Source of the DNA: Benincasa hispida
Taxonomy: Eukaryota > Streptophyta > Magnoliopsida > Cucurbitales > Cucurbitaceae
DNA length: 64,000 nucleotides
Reading direction: 5' to 3'
Assembly (NCBI RefSeq): GCF_009727055.1
Contig: NC_052355.1
Coordinates: forward strand, 6,080,183-6,144,182
Shown here: positions 54,641 through 64,000 of the stretch, piece after piece
Numbering within the stretch: the stretch's first letter is position 1
Layout: every line of letters starts with the position of its first letter
Made by a program: the position numbers and the translations under genes
Notes under the pieces: model-generated
The model's input: the letters and a program-made list of their open reading frames with translations, nothing else
What the model was told of the DNA's origin: nothing
Databases searched by the model: none

Positions 54641-55535
54641 GAAGAATGTACAAGAGAGGTATTTAGAAGTCAACATGGAGGACATAGCATTCTTATGACA
54701 CTTACAGTTTGGACACATATACTATGGCGGACTAAAAGAGTTAACAAAGAAGGACATGGTCCATGGGCTCGCAAAAAAGGACTATACCAAGAAGTTTTGT
54801 GAAGGTTGTGTACTTGGCAAACTAGCAAGGACAAATTTCCAAAAGATGGAGAATATTGTTTAAAGGGACCTCTTGAGTTGATACACACAGACATATGTGG
54901 CCCAATCACTCCGAAATCTTTCAGTGAGGAAAGGTATTTTATTACCTTTATTGATGACTATACAAGAAAGACTTGGGTTTATTTGTTTGAAGGAAAAGTC
55001 AAAAGCATTTGAAGTATTCAAAAAGTTAAAGGTAATTGTAGAGAAGACAACCAATCTTTACATCAAGGCTTTACGATCAGATAAAGGTGGAGAATACATA
55101 TCAACCGTTTTCACAAATTATTGTGAGGAATAAGGTATCAAAAGATTTTTGACTGCACCATATTCACCTCAGCAAAATGGCGTTACAGAAAGGAAAAATG
55201 GAACGATCCTTGATATGGTTCGATCAATGTTGAAGAGTAAAGACGTGCCAAAGGAATCTTGGGCGGAAGCAATATGATGCACTGTGTATGTGCAAAACCG
55301 ATGTCCATAAACAAAATTGGCAAATCAAACACCGCAAGAGGCTTGGAGTGGTCATAAACCAATCGTCTCACACCTTAAAGTGTTTGGTAGTGTGGCCTAT
55401 GCGCAAGTACCAGACCAAAAAAAAACCAAACTCGATGATAAGAGTAAGGTATATGTGTTTATTGGGTATGATGAGAAGACGAAGGCTTATAAATTATTCC
55501 CCAATTTAGGTAATCACTCCATTTCCTTGTTGTAG
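54641..55535 (+). pseudogene. Copia integrase
   Basis: The HHCC zinc region is seen as HLQFGHIYYGGLKEL...FCEGCVLGK after a stop near 54698. The core includes PLELIHTDICGPITPKSF (first Asp), YFITFIDDYTRKTWVYLF, a one-base shift near 55010, then LRSDKGGEYIS (second Asp), a stop and APYSPQQNGVTERKN (Glu). SWAEAI is followed by a stop, then QTPQEAWSGHKP, HLKVFGSVAYAQVPD and YVFIGYDEKTKAYKLF. All three catalytic acids are readable, but the frame breaks at least four times. Confidence 0.85.
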
Positions 55536-55540
55536 CATTA

Positions 55541-56715
55541 TGTCATTCCTACAAGCGATCCCCCATCCAAGATTGGAACGAGGTATACAACAACAAGAAG
55601 GAAAAGGAAATTTTGAATCTTCTTTTTGATCTACCTACTCGATCCAATTAAAAAAAAGGTGATTGTAAGTCACGACATTCAAGTGAATGAAGAAAGCGCA
55701 TGGGACTGGAAGAATCAAAAGGAGGCATTACAAGGAGAGTCATTGAGAATTGTACCAATAAACACTCTAATGACTTCTCAAATATCTGACGAAGTGAAAG
55801 AGCCAAGTAAACTTAGGATGCATAATCTACAAGATCTATACGACTCAACCGATGAAGTACACCTAGTTTGCTTATTAGCAGACTCGGGGAACATTGCTTT
55901 TAAGAAGCCATAAGAGACAAGAAATGGAAAGCCACAATGGATGAAGAGATAGAAGCAATTGAAAGAAACAAAACTTGGGATTTGGTGGAATTTCCTGATG
56001 GATATAGACCCATTGGTGTAAAATGGGTATACAAGAAGAAGATGAATACCCAAGGTGAGATTGAAAGGTACAAGGCATGTCTAGTTGCAAAAGGTTACAG
56101 ACAAAAAGCAGGAATCGATTATGATGATGTTTTTGCTCCAGTTGCAAGAATGGAGACAATTCGACTTCTTTTATCTCTAGCTGCACAATTCAAGTAGGTT
56201 ATCTATCAAATGGATGTAAATCAGCATTTTTAAATGGAGTATGTGGAGCAACCCCCTGGATACATGAAATCTGAAAAAGGAAAATAAAGTATTGAAACTA
56301 AAGAAGGTGCTCTATGAGTTAAAGCAAGCACCTCGAGCATGGAACACTCGAATTGATACTTACTTCAAGAAGAACAAGTTGATACAATGGCCATATGTGT
56401 ATACATTATACGTAAAGAAAAAAGAAGGTAATCTGCTTATCGTTTCCCTTTATGTTGATGATCTTATTTTCATGGGGAGCAATGAGAACTTGGTTGTGGA
56501 CTTTAAAGATGCTATGATGCGGGAGTTTGAAATGACGGACTTAGGATTGATGAAATACATTCTTGGTCTTGAAATTAGAGAAGAAAACTTTGTAATTTTT
56601 GTTTCACAGGAAGCATATACGAAGGTCATGTTGAAGAGAAATAAGATGGAAGAATACAAGCCTATAGTAACACAAATGGAGCTTGGCACAAAACTCTCTA
56701 GATTTGAGGGAGGAG
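55541..56715 (+). pseudogene. Copia reverse transcriptase
   Basis: The frame 55626-55913 holds the linker (SHDIQVNEESAWDW, then LRMHNLQDLYDST). The polymerase starts at 55937 with [60 protein letters not shown] and [13 protein letters not shown] stop and frame change at 56196-56290 damage the QMDVNQHF region. The frame 56292-56720 restores LKKVLYELKQAPRAWN, the catalytic LYVDDLIFMG (56448-56477) and EFEMTDLGLMKYILGLEI. It lacks a continuous frame. Confidence 0.87.
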
Positions 56716-57404
56716 ATTAAGTAAATGCACGTGAATATCGTAGTTTGGTAAGGAGTCTACAATATCTCACATGCACAAGATTGGATATTGCATATAGTGT
56801 TGGTGTAGTGAGTCGATACATGGAGGATCCAAGGCTCTCACACCTTAAGGCCATTAAACGAATTCTTCGATACATTCGAGGGACGGAATCACTCGGGCTT
56901 CTCTACACAAGGACGAGTGAATACAAGTTGATAGGATACTCTGACAGTGATTGGTGCAGAGATATAGATGATAGAAAAAGCACCGGATGATATGTGTTCT
57001 ATATGGGAAATACAACATTCAAATGGCTCTAAAAAAAGCAGTCAATTGTAACTTTGTCAACATATGAGGTAGAATATGTGGCAACATCTTGGTGTGTGTG
57101 TCACACGATTTGGTCAAGAAACTTACTGTGTGAATTAAATCTACAATAGCATGAGGCAACCAAAATAAGAGTTGATAATAAATCAGCCATTGAGTTGGCA
57201 AAGAATCCAGTCATCATGAAAGAAGTAAGCACATTGATGCCCGGTTTCATTTTATTAGAGAACATGTAAAGAATGGATAAGTGAAAATGATTCACACATT
57301 TCAAGTCATGACCAAGCAGCTGATATTTTTACAAAGCCTCTACAAGCAGCTTTGTTTGAAAGTTTGAAAAAGATGACCGGAATGAAAGACTTGAAAGATT
57401 TTAG
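56716..57404 (+). pseudogene. Copia RNase H
   Basis: The frame 56745-56990 gives SLQYLTCTRLDIAYSVGVVS, HLKAIKRILRYIRGT and LIGYSDSDWCRDIDDRKSTG (first Asp). After a stop it continues YVFYMGNTTFKW, VTLSTYEVEYVA (Glu, with the usual AEAEY changed) and IRVDNKSAIELAKNP (Asp). It then decays into frameshifts around ADIFTKPL-like text near 57325. Several stops are visible. Confidence 0.83.
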
Positions 57405-57407
57405 TTT

Positions 57408-57419
57408 AAGGGAGGAATT
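57408..57419 (+). promoter_or_regulatory. Polypurine tract of the plus-strand Copia
   Basis: AAGGGAGGAATT directly precedes the LTR start TGTGAGCATTAAACTC. Confidence 0.75.
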
Positions 57420-57780
57420 TGTGAGCATTAAACTCAAATTGTCAGGTTTCTGGGCGGTTTTTAGCAGGAATTTGGAAGGTCAAGCGATATCCAAATTAAA
57501 TGTATGACCTATTGATTTTGATGCCCCGGATGTGTACTTTCTGATGCAACTTTTGAAATTCTGTCTTAGTTATTTTAATCTCTTTCATATGCTTTTATTA
57601 GTGATTTATTGAAGGAATTTAGGGAGACACTTTGTGAGACTATATATAGTGGTATTGTAATCTTTGCCAAAAAAAGATTGAGAAATAAATCAATAGAAGA
57701 TTGGGTATTAGTGTCCATATTTTATTCTTTCTCTTTTCAATAAAAAGTTCCACCACTAAAAAAAATTTATTTTTTTTTTC
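57420..57780 (+). mobile_element. 3' LTR of the plus-strand Copia
   Basis: About 361 bases from TGTGAGCATTAAAC to a poly-T run ending in CA. Its last 237 bases match 53063-53299. AATAAAAAGTTCCACCACT near the end includes a possible polyadenylation signal AATAAA. Confidence 0.8.
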
Positions 57781-58005
57781 ATCATCAACATCATCAATAG
57801 GATTATTGTTTTTTAGAGTAGGATTACACGTAGGTTTAACACTACCAGATGCAATATTAGATTCAGACATACCTCTCAAATCCTCATCAGACACATTCTC
57901 CCCTTGAGAGTAAAGCATCTTTCTCCATAGATTCAATTTCCTTTTTAGACCCAATATTTACTTCTGTTTGAGTGACAAACAGATTTAAAACAGAATCATT
58001 AGCAT
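57781..58005 (-). pseudogene. Putative post-pol (env-like) fragment, part 2
   Basis: The minus-strand frame reads GSKKEIESMEK-like text, then (with a frame change) YSQGENVSDEDLRGMSES, NIASGSVKPTCNPTLKNNN and PIDDVDDE. It is acidic and polar with no enzyme motif. It looks like the continuation of the frame at 59357-59757 after removal of the LTR at 58006-59356. Position downstream of Copia RNase H matches the env-like region of SIRE-type Copia elements. That identity is inferred from position and recollection. Confidence 0.4.
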
Positions 58006-59356
58006 TTTAAGTCAAATTAACCTATAATTTTAATATGAATGTCACACTAACCTACAATTTTAATATTAATCTAATTCATATTATTTATCATTTGAATCTT
58101 ATTCAAATAAATTAAATATCTCATATTATATATTTTACTTTTGAATCCTATTCAAAATTAACTTTATAATATAATATATCTATATACATTATATTAATAG
58201 TATTTTATACAATAAGTTTACATTCCTTAACTTCATTTGAACAATTCAAATTCTTTCCAAACAATATGAACTTTGTTTTACCTTTAGTGAGCTAGTAGGG
58301 AAACCTAATGGACCAACACATTAGAAGCTCCAATGATGTAATATTAATTAATTAAACTTTTTAATTAAATTAATTAAACTCTTTAATTACATTAATTAAA
58401 CTCTTTAATTATATTAATCAACTTTCATTAGTTGTGGGTCACTTCACTAAAGACTCATAGCCGCACTTTTTGCACTGTAGAATATTTCTGTGTCCATTGA
58501 TTTAATCATTTCTCGTAAGTCAATCCTTCACAAGTTGTTCGTAACTATAACTGGGTCAAATTGAAACTATAACTGGGTCAAATTGTTGGTTTACTCCTGT
58601 AGTGACCTCTTAATCCTTAAATATCATTGGTCCTCTAATGAACAATCTATTTATGGTCCAATCATAAAAAAAAATCTTCTTGAGAGGATGAGACTTCATT
58701 GTTCAAGTCCTAGCGTCAGCACTTATTAGAACAACTTATCTACTTACCCTAAACGTGGGAAGAAGTTAATTCTATCTTATGAAGCTATGTTCCCAACTTC
58801 TCACTTGGTATCATCCATAAAATGGTAGGTATATTGAGTCGGCAAGTAGGGTCACTCTCACAATACAAATCAAAGAATGAACATCATGAATAAGAGTCCA
58901 TAACTCACTTAGGATTCAGATTGAGTTACGTGGTCATCATTTTTAAAATAAGTTAACAATGTGACAAAGAGAGCTTATTATATATTTCGTATTCTAGTCT
59001 TATACAATCTCAATGTATAGAATATCCCCACTCACATGTCCGCACATGAATGATTTAGATCAAATCATTTGTAAGACTTAAAAAGAGGGTCATATCCATA
59101 ATGTTATCAGGATAAGGTACCCAACATTATCCATATATTATAGACCTTTTAGGTTACTACTTGAACATAATCAACTTGTATGTCAACCTCATCCTGTTCA
59201 AGTTCCATTAGATAATCTCGGATCTTAGTTTATTGGATTTGAGTTATGTAAATAATAATTAACACTTTATTTATTTGAAAATAAATAATACTTTATTTAT
59301 TCAATAATTTGTTTACAAATCTATACACTACAAGATTTAGGACATAAATCCCAACA
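58006..59356 (-). mobile_element. Truncated Copia-family LTR
   Basis: Minus start TGTTGGGATTTATGTCCTAAA at 59356. It runs about 1.35 kb and matches the first two thirds of 60100-62141, then stops near 58006 within 'aacctataattttaatatgaatg' text. It contains a 24-bp tandem repeat (ATTAATTAAACTCTTTAATT, three to four copies, 58345-58430) and a 22-bp duplication (58541-58582). Confidence 0.78.
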
Positions 59357-59812
59357 CTACTGGGACTAGATTTTTCAAGATCAGGGTGGATTTCAATACC
59401 TGCACCAACCAAGTTGGTCATAGTCAACGAAGTAGTATTAAGTAATGTTTCCTTCTTTTGAGATTTAGCAGCCCTTGAGGTCTCTGAGCATTTTCACTTT
59501 ACGAAACTGGAAGCTCCAGGAAAACCTCCTAACGAGTTCGAAACCAGAGATGATTTTGCATCGGAGTTCAATAGAGAATCCTGGAAGGAAAGTTGAAATA
59601 GCACAATGTTCCTCTTTCTTAATTCAAATGTTAATTGCCACCAAATGTCAGGAAAACTTAAAATGTAATTAAACACAAACTTACCAACCCGTTCTTGGGC
59701 TGCAACACTTAAGGCTTCAATCTTTTCACTCATAAAACTGGGCTTGAGACCCCACACGACCCAATGCTACCACCTACAAAAATAAATGGTTAATTGCTAT
59801 AGATTTATCATG
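59357..59812 (-). pseudogene. Putative post-pol (env-like) fragment, part 1
   Basis: Minus-strand frame 59757-59494 reads WGLKPSFMSEKIEALSVAAQ, ERVGKFVFNYILSFPDIWWQ and DAKSSLVSNSLGGF. After a stop it continues ETSRAAKSQKKETLLNTTSL and GAGIEIHPDLEKSSPS to the LTR at 59356. It follows directly after the RNase H end (KPLDATQFEALRFALGL) on the same strand. I take it as the 3' ORF of a SIRE-type Copia, with low certainty. Confidence 0.4.
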
Positions 59813-60094
59813 TAGAGTCCTAAGGCAAATCTTAGAGCCTCGAACTGAGTAGCATCAAGAGGTTTTGTGAATTTGTTTGTTCTCGACTAACTCTTTAATG
59901 AATTGATGTTAAATATCAATATGCTTTATCCTACTGTGTTGAACAAGATTTTTTGAGACATTTATTGCACTCAAGTTGTCACATTATAGAGTCATAACAT
60001 CCTATGGAATATCATATTCCTGTAAAATTTGTTTCATTCAAAGTAATTGTGTACAGCTGCTCTAGTTGCAATATATTCAGCTTTAGCTGTAGAT
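59813..60094 (-). pseudogene. Copia RNase H, C-terminal part
   Basis: Reads LSTAKAEYIATRAAVHNYF (Glu region) up to the solo LTR joint. After several stops it ends FTKPLDATQFEALRFALGL, the usual Copia RNase H end. The N-terminal part continues at 62147-62262 beyond the solo LTR. Confidence 0.8.
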
Positions 60095-60099
60095 AAAGA

Positions 60100-62141
60100 T
60101 GTTAAGTATTATACTCTAAAACTCATAGATAGTGAATGTAATTAAATGATCATCATTAATAAATAGTTATTAATATTTTTATCAATAAGTGTTACTGATG
60201 TTTTATTTAATTTTGTCTTATCAACCCTAAAATCCAATAAACTAACATCCTAGGTTATCTTATGAGTCTTAAACTGCATGTAGAGGCATATAGGGTTCAA
60301 TGTTCAAGATACAACCTGACAAGTCTATAGTATAGGGATAAGGTTGGATATCTTATCCTAGTAACACTATGGATATGACCCATATTGTATTTCATACAAA
60401 CGCAGTGGTCCAACGCATTCGTGTAGGAGACATCTGAGTGGGGGTATCTTGTGCAATGAGTTTGCACAATACTGGACCACAAAATAGTAACCATTAGGTG
60501 TAACTTCGTTGACTAGTTAGGTTTCTATTTCAATAGGACGATCTAGACAACTTAGTCTTACTCTTGAGTATATTATGAACTTCTATTCATGAGAGATTTC
60601 CTTTGATTTGTATGGATGAGAGTGACTAGTTTGCCAACTCAATATACCTACCATTTTGGGGATAAGACCGAGTGGGTAGCTAGGAACATAATCATACAAG
60701 ATGGATTTCCCTCATTCCCGACTTTAGAGTAAGTAGATGAGTGTTCTTTTAAGTGGTGTCTCTAAGACTTGAACAAATAACCCTACCCTCTCACTGGCCG
60801 GAGACGGGTTTCTGTTTAATGGTTTGACCATAAATAGGTTGTTCATTAGAGGAGCATTGGTACTTAAGAATGTAGATGTAACCCTGGTGTATACGAATAC
60901 TTGCGAAGAACTAACTTACTGTTATTGGTCTATATCCATGGACACAGATATATATCTGTAGTGAGAAGAGTGTAGTTGTGGGTTTTTAGTGTAGTGTACC
61001 CAAAATTAAAGAATATTGATTAATTTGGTTAATGAGTTTAGCCAATTAATCTCACATCGTTCGAACGTCTGATATGTAGGTCCATTAGGCTTCCTTCCTA
61101 GCTTGTAAAGGGTATTGAGGTAATTTTTCATTAAATTGAATTTGAAATATTCAGATTCAGAATTGGAAATTTTTTTATGTATGTTGATACATTTTAATAT
61201 AAAGTTTAATTTTAGACTTTATTTTTAATTTTGGATATGAAAATTAATAAATGCGAGAACTAAATATTTGAAAGGAGTTCAAATATTACTTTAATATGAA
61301 TAAGATTCATATTAAAAACTATAGGTTAAAAATAATGTGCATCCACTATAGGTTAAATGACAGAAATGTTTTTTAATAGAACTTAAATGGAAAATTAAAT
61401 TAAATATGTGATATTTAGCTGGATGATTAATTATTTGAAGAATTAGTTGATTTTTAAATTAAATTAAATATTGAATTTAATTAAATTGACTAAACCAAAA
61501 CTATAGGTTAAATATAATTTATATTAGATGCACATTAAAACTATAGGTTATGTGAGAGGAAATCATTTAAATATCATTTAAATGACCATTTAATTAAATA
61601 TGATTTAATTAAAATATTTTATTTTATTTTATTTTATTTCAATTAAATAAATTAACTCCCCATTTTAAGGAAGTTATAAGAAAACGTGGGATCAATCCCA
61701 CGTTTTTCTCTCCTCTCTCACCATCCCTCTCTCTAACAAAAGGGTTTTGTTTTTATAGAGGGAGGTGGAGGCTCTCGAGCTCTATGTGTGTGTTTTATTC
61801 TTCTTGCAAAAAGAAAGAAAAAATAGTTCTGTGATATTCCCAAATCCCAAAAGAGAGAATCTCACAGTTATCCATAGCCTTGATTCTCTACAAGAATAAG
61901 GAAGTTTTCAAGTGGTGGTGCCCAAACCCAATTCAACAAGAAATTCTACAAAATTGTCAAAAGGTGTGCAAGGTAGGGTTTCTTCCCCTGGATAATTAAT
62001 CCTTTTTAGAATAACACGCTTAATCGTTATTACCTTTTATTCCAAAGCAAAAATTGTTTTGATTTTAAATGTCATTATTTTTTTTTAAAAAATGGTTTTG
62101 TGTTTTGGCTTCAGTTGTGCCTTAGGTTTCCCATCCCTTCA
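60100..62141 (+). mobile_element. Solo Copia-family LTR, 2.04 kb, in RNase H
   Basis: Flanked by AAAGA (60095-60099, 62142-62146). It starts TGTTAAGTATTATACTCTAAAAC (a changed TGTTGGG..TATGCCCTAAAAC) and ends CCATCCCTTCA. The RNase H frame reads across when it is removed. The minus frame 60297-60494 is antisense LTR. Confidence 0.88.
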
Positions 62142-62146
62142 AAAGA

Positions 62147-62262
62147 AACATAGTGTTGTTTCTTACTAAACTAGGAAACCAGATTGTTACCTAGGAAGAA
62201 GCATCTCTGTGAGGTACTTTTTTCTGTCCTCTGAGCTACTAGGAAGAAGCATCCTAAGAGGG
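62147..62262 (-). pseudogene. Copia RNase H, N-terminal part
   Basis: Minus-strand CFFLGNNLVS, stop, FSKKQHYVS joins directly to LSTAKAEY at 60094. The 15-base word CTAGGAAGAAGCATC occurs twice (about 62191 and 62239). Upstream, where RT should be, LTR sequence begins at about 62265. Confidence 0.75.
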
Positions 62263-62264
62263 AA

Positions 62265-63100
62265 CGTAATTATATATGATATAATTAAATTAATTCAATT
62301 ATATATGATATAATTGATATAATGTATTTGTTTTTAATATTTGAATACGATTCAAATATATTTTCTATGAATGAGATTCATAGTTGTTAAATTTAATATA
62401 AATATGATTTATATTAAATGTCATAAAATAGAGAAAAAGAACTATAGTTTATATTGTATATGATGCAATATTCAAACTATAGGTTATAAATATAATATGA
62501 TAAGTTGGATATCATATTTATTTGTATTATTTATTATTTTTTAATAATAATCCTATTTTCTCTCCAACTACTTTAGTGGGTGGTTAGTTGGTTTTTTATG
62601 GCAAAAAGGAATAAAAAGAAATCAGTTTTCTTCTTCTTCTAGGGTGAATCTACACGAAATCACAAAGACTATACGATAGATTTTTTGACTATCACGATTA
62701 GAGATTTTGCTACATGATAGTTCTTCTTCAATCGTCTTCCTCATTCAAAACTCACAAACTCCCTCCTAACCAAAATAGTTAGAGTGTATCACTCCTGGGT
62801 TCTCACCTTGAGAATACCAAGGATACCAATTGGTAATGTCTTCACACATTTAGTTCGAGTTTTGTTGTTATTCGAGGAGTTTGTGACTGTTCCAGAAGTT
62901 TGTGATAGTTCGAGGGATTTATGCAAAGAGGTGTCCTTGAAAGGTATAATCTCTAAACTCTTCTTCTAGTTTAAAAGCATGTTGTAATTTTTGTTAAAAT
63001 GCATAATCCGTTTGTTTACTGTAAATGTATGTTTTCAATCTAAATAGAATTTGGACGATCTGCTTCCGTTCATGGATCTTCTTGTAATCGAGTTCCTTCA
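62265..63100 (+). mobile_element. 3' two-fifths of a Copia-family LTR
   Basis: Matches the LTRs at 31442 and 43112 in the opposite orientation: AACTATAGGTTATAAATATAATATGATAAG, CCTTGAGAATACCAAGGATACC, and an end 'cttccgttcatggatcttcttgtaatcgagttccttca'. It starts abruptly at about 62265 and has no interior. It replaces the RT region of the minus-strand Copia between integrase and RNase H. Confidence 0.75.
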
Positions 63101-63491
63101 ATGAGTGCATTTGTTGTAGACATGGTAAACTCTACTATTTGTAGAATATCCTAAGAATATACCCTCATCAGATTTCAAGTCCCACTTTCTTCTAGTTTCC
63201 TTGTCCACTAAGATGTAAAATGGACTATCAGATATACGAAAATATTTAACATTTGGTTTCCTCCCCTCCATATTCTATAGGAGGTACCTGGACGACGAGC
63301 CACCTTGTTATGTATATGGCACGTAGTGTTTAGAGCCTCAACCTAGAAGTGGAAAGGCGAAGCTTTAGCATGCGACATAGCCCATGCCATTTCTTGTAAA
63401 GTTCAACTTTTGCATTCCACTACACCATTTTGCTGAGGAATAATAGGAGCAGAGAACTCATGATGAATACCTTCTAAGCTACAAAAAGATG
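63101..63491 (-). pseudogene. Copia integrase C-terminal half
   Basis: Minus-strand reading: LEGIHHEFSAPIIPQQNGVV (catalytic Glu expected in VERK, here VECKS), MAWAMSHAKALPFHFWAEAL and IWRGRKPNVKYF. It continues DKETRRKWDLKSDEGIFLGY and STNSRVYHVYNKCT. It is cut on one side by the LTR ending at 63100 and on the other by the LTR starting at 63497. It shares strand and type with the RNase H at 59813-62262 and is probably the same element. Confidence 0.82.
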
Positions 63492-63496
63492 TAAAC

Positions 63497-64000
63497 TGTA
63501 AGACCCTAGCACTAAATCTAAAGTGGAAGGTTAAATAGAAAAATCCTAAGTAAGAATAGTGGGGCAAAGGAGAAAAACATAAAAAATTATCCAAAAAAGT
63601 GACTAAAAATCTAAATGCCTATGAAGGGTTTAAAACATGTTGGACGCAAGAAGGCATGGAGGATGGAAGCAAGAAAACTTGAAAAAAGGCTAAGGGTTGC
63701 ATACAACCAGCACAAAGGCATACATGAGCAATGCGGACATGGGCAGGAAGCATGCGTCGAGTGAGCATGCTAGAAGAGCAGCCATGAGTCGAGGACAAGC
63801 GCACAGGCCGTGCGTCAAGGCTTAGTAGGCCGAGCAAGCACACCTAGCAAGCCATGCGTCAAGGGTGAGCGGCCACCCTATGCGTTGGTGATGGCCAACT
63901 TATGCGTTGGCTAAGTGGGACATTGATGAACGAAAGGTGAGTTGCTATGCGTTAAGGATAAAGGGTAAGGTTAATTGATGGAAAACTTCAAGGGAGGATA
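63497..64000 (+). mobile_element. Start of a TGTAAGACCC-type LTR, runs off the window
   Basis: TGTAAGACCCTAGCAC begins inside the Copia integrase, preceded by TAAAC (63492-63496), the likely target duplication. The GCATG/TGCGTCGAG-rich text at 63620-63960 resembles 47930-49080 of the solo LTR 44660-49282 in reverse orientation. The minus frames here (63619-63843) are by-products. Confidence 0.6.

Larger units (their letters stand above)
53063..57780 (+). mobile_element. Copia retrotransposon, plus strand, full domain set but decayed
   Basis: Short LTRs (partial 53063-53299; 57420-57780), a primer site, gag, protease, integrase, RT, RNase H and a polypurine tract occur in Copia order over 4.7 kb. 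The 5' LTR lacks its first about 120 bases. At least fifteen stops and several frameshifts occur. The domains lie close to full length, so decay was mainly by point changes. The right end abuts the minus-strand remnant at 57781. Confidence 0.9.

Noticed and set aside
1..64000. A defence, biosynthetic or other gene cluster forming a new system
   Set aside because: All recognisable coding regions are retrotransposon gag, protease, integrase, RT or RNase H, each broken. No set of intact neighbouring genes exists in the window.

Overview
This window is repeat-dominated, AT-rich plant nuclear DNA: a graveyard of nested LTR retrotransposons. I found no intact host gene, RNA gene, CRISPR array or functional gene cluster. 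A dicot is likely from the Athila, Copia and chromovirus-like elements. Several element types recall those common in Cucurbitaceae, but that is recollection, not a search result. Every retrotransposon coding region carries stops, frameshifts or deletions.

Layout. 1-5570: AT-rich DNA with small LTR remnants and two or three exon-like stretches of unknown origin. About 5570-49736: best read as one very large minus-strand gag-only LTR element ('G'). Its 3' end is at 6130-6810, followed by a non-coding interior of tandem repeats (6811-10345 and 20788-21507), gag halves at 21508-22308 and 29855-31441, and 5' LTR pieces at 44468-44659 and 49288-49736. It has been opened repeatedly by: (i) a minus-strand Athila Ty3/gypsy element, 10346-20782, itself carrying a head-to-head LTR insertion at 15068-17240; (ii) a plus-strand gag-only Athila-like element, 22314-29849, itself carrying a solo LTR at 25355-27626; (iii) a minus-strand Copia element, 31442-44467, with an internally deleted LTR element in its 3' LTR (32936-35006) and a solo Athila LTR in its integrase (37796-39465); (iv) a solo LTR at 44660-49282 carrying a further solo LTR at 45478-47524. 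49765-51618: another solo LTR. 51624-53062: mostly unassigned, with a possible MULE remnant. 53063-57780: a plus-strand Copia element with decayed gag-pol. 57781-63491: a minus-strand Copia remnant (integrase, RNase H and a putative post-pol env-like region) cut by three LTR pieces. 63497-64000: the start of another LTR.

Many insertions keep exact 5-bp target-site duplications (GCATG, CATAA, GTGTT, GGTCA, GAAAC, AAAGA), so the order of nesting can be read directly. Two 38-bp perfect palindromes (15388-15425, 41951-41988) are head-to-head Tn5 mosaic ends, the junction sequence of Nextera mate-pair libraries. They are library contamination left in the assembly, so nearby structure needs caution. 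I do not see a new biological system. The most useful signals are the adapters, two insertions whose two outer ends are both LTR 5' ends, a conserved LTR hairpin, a 36-bp snap-back in a protease gene and the clean nesting chronology.
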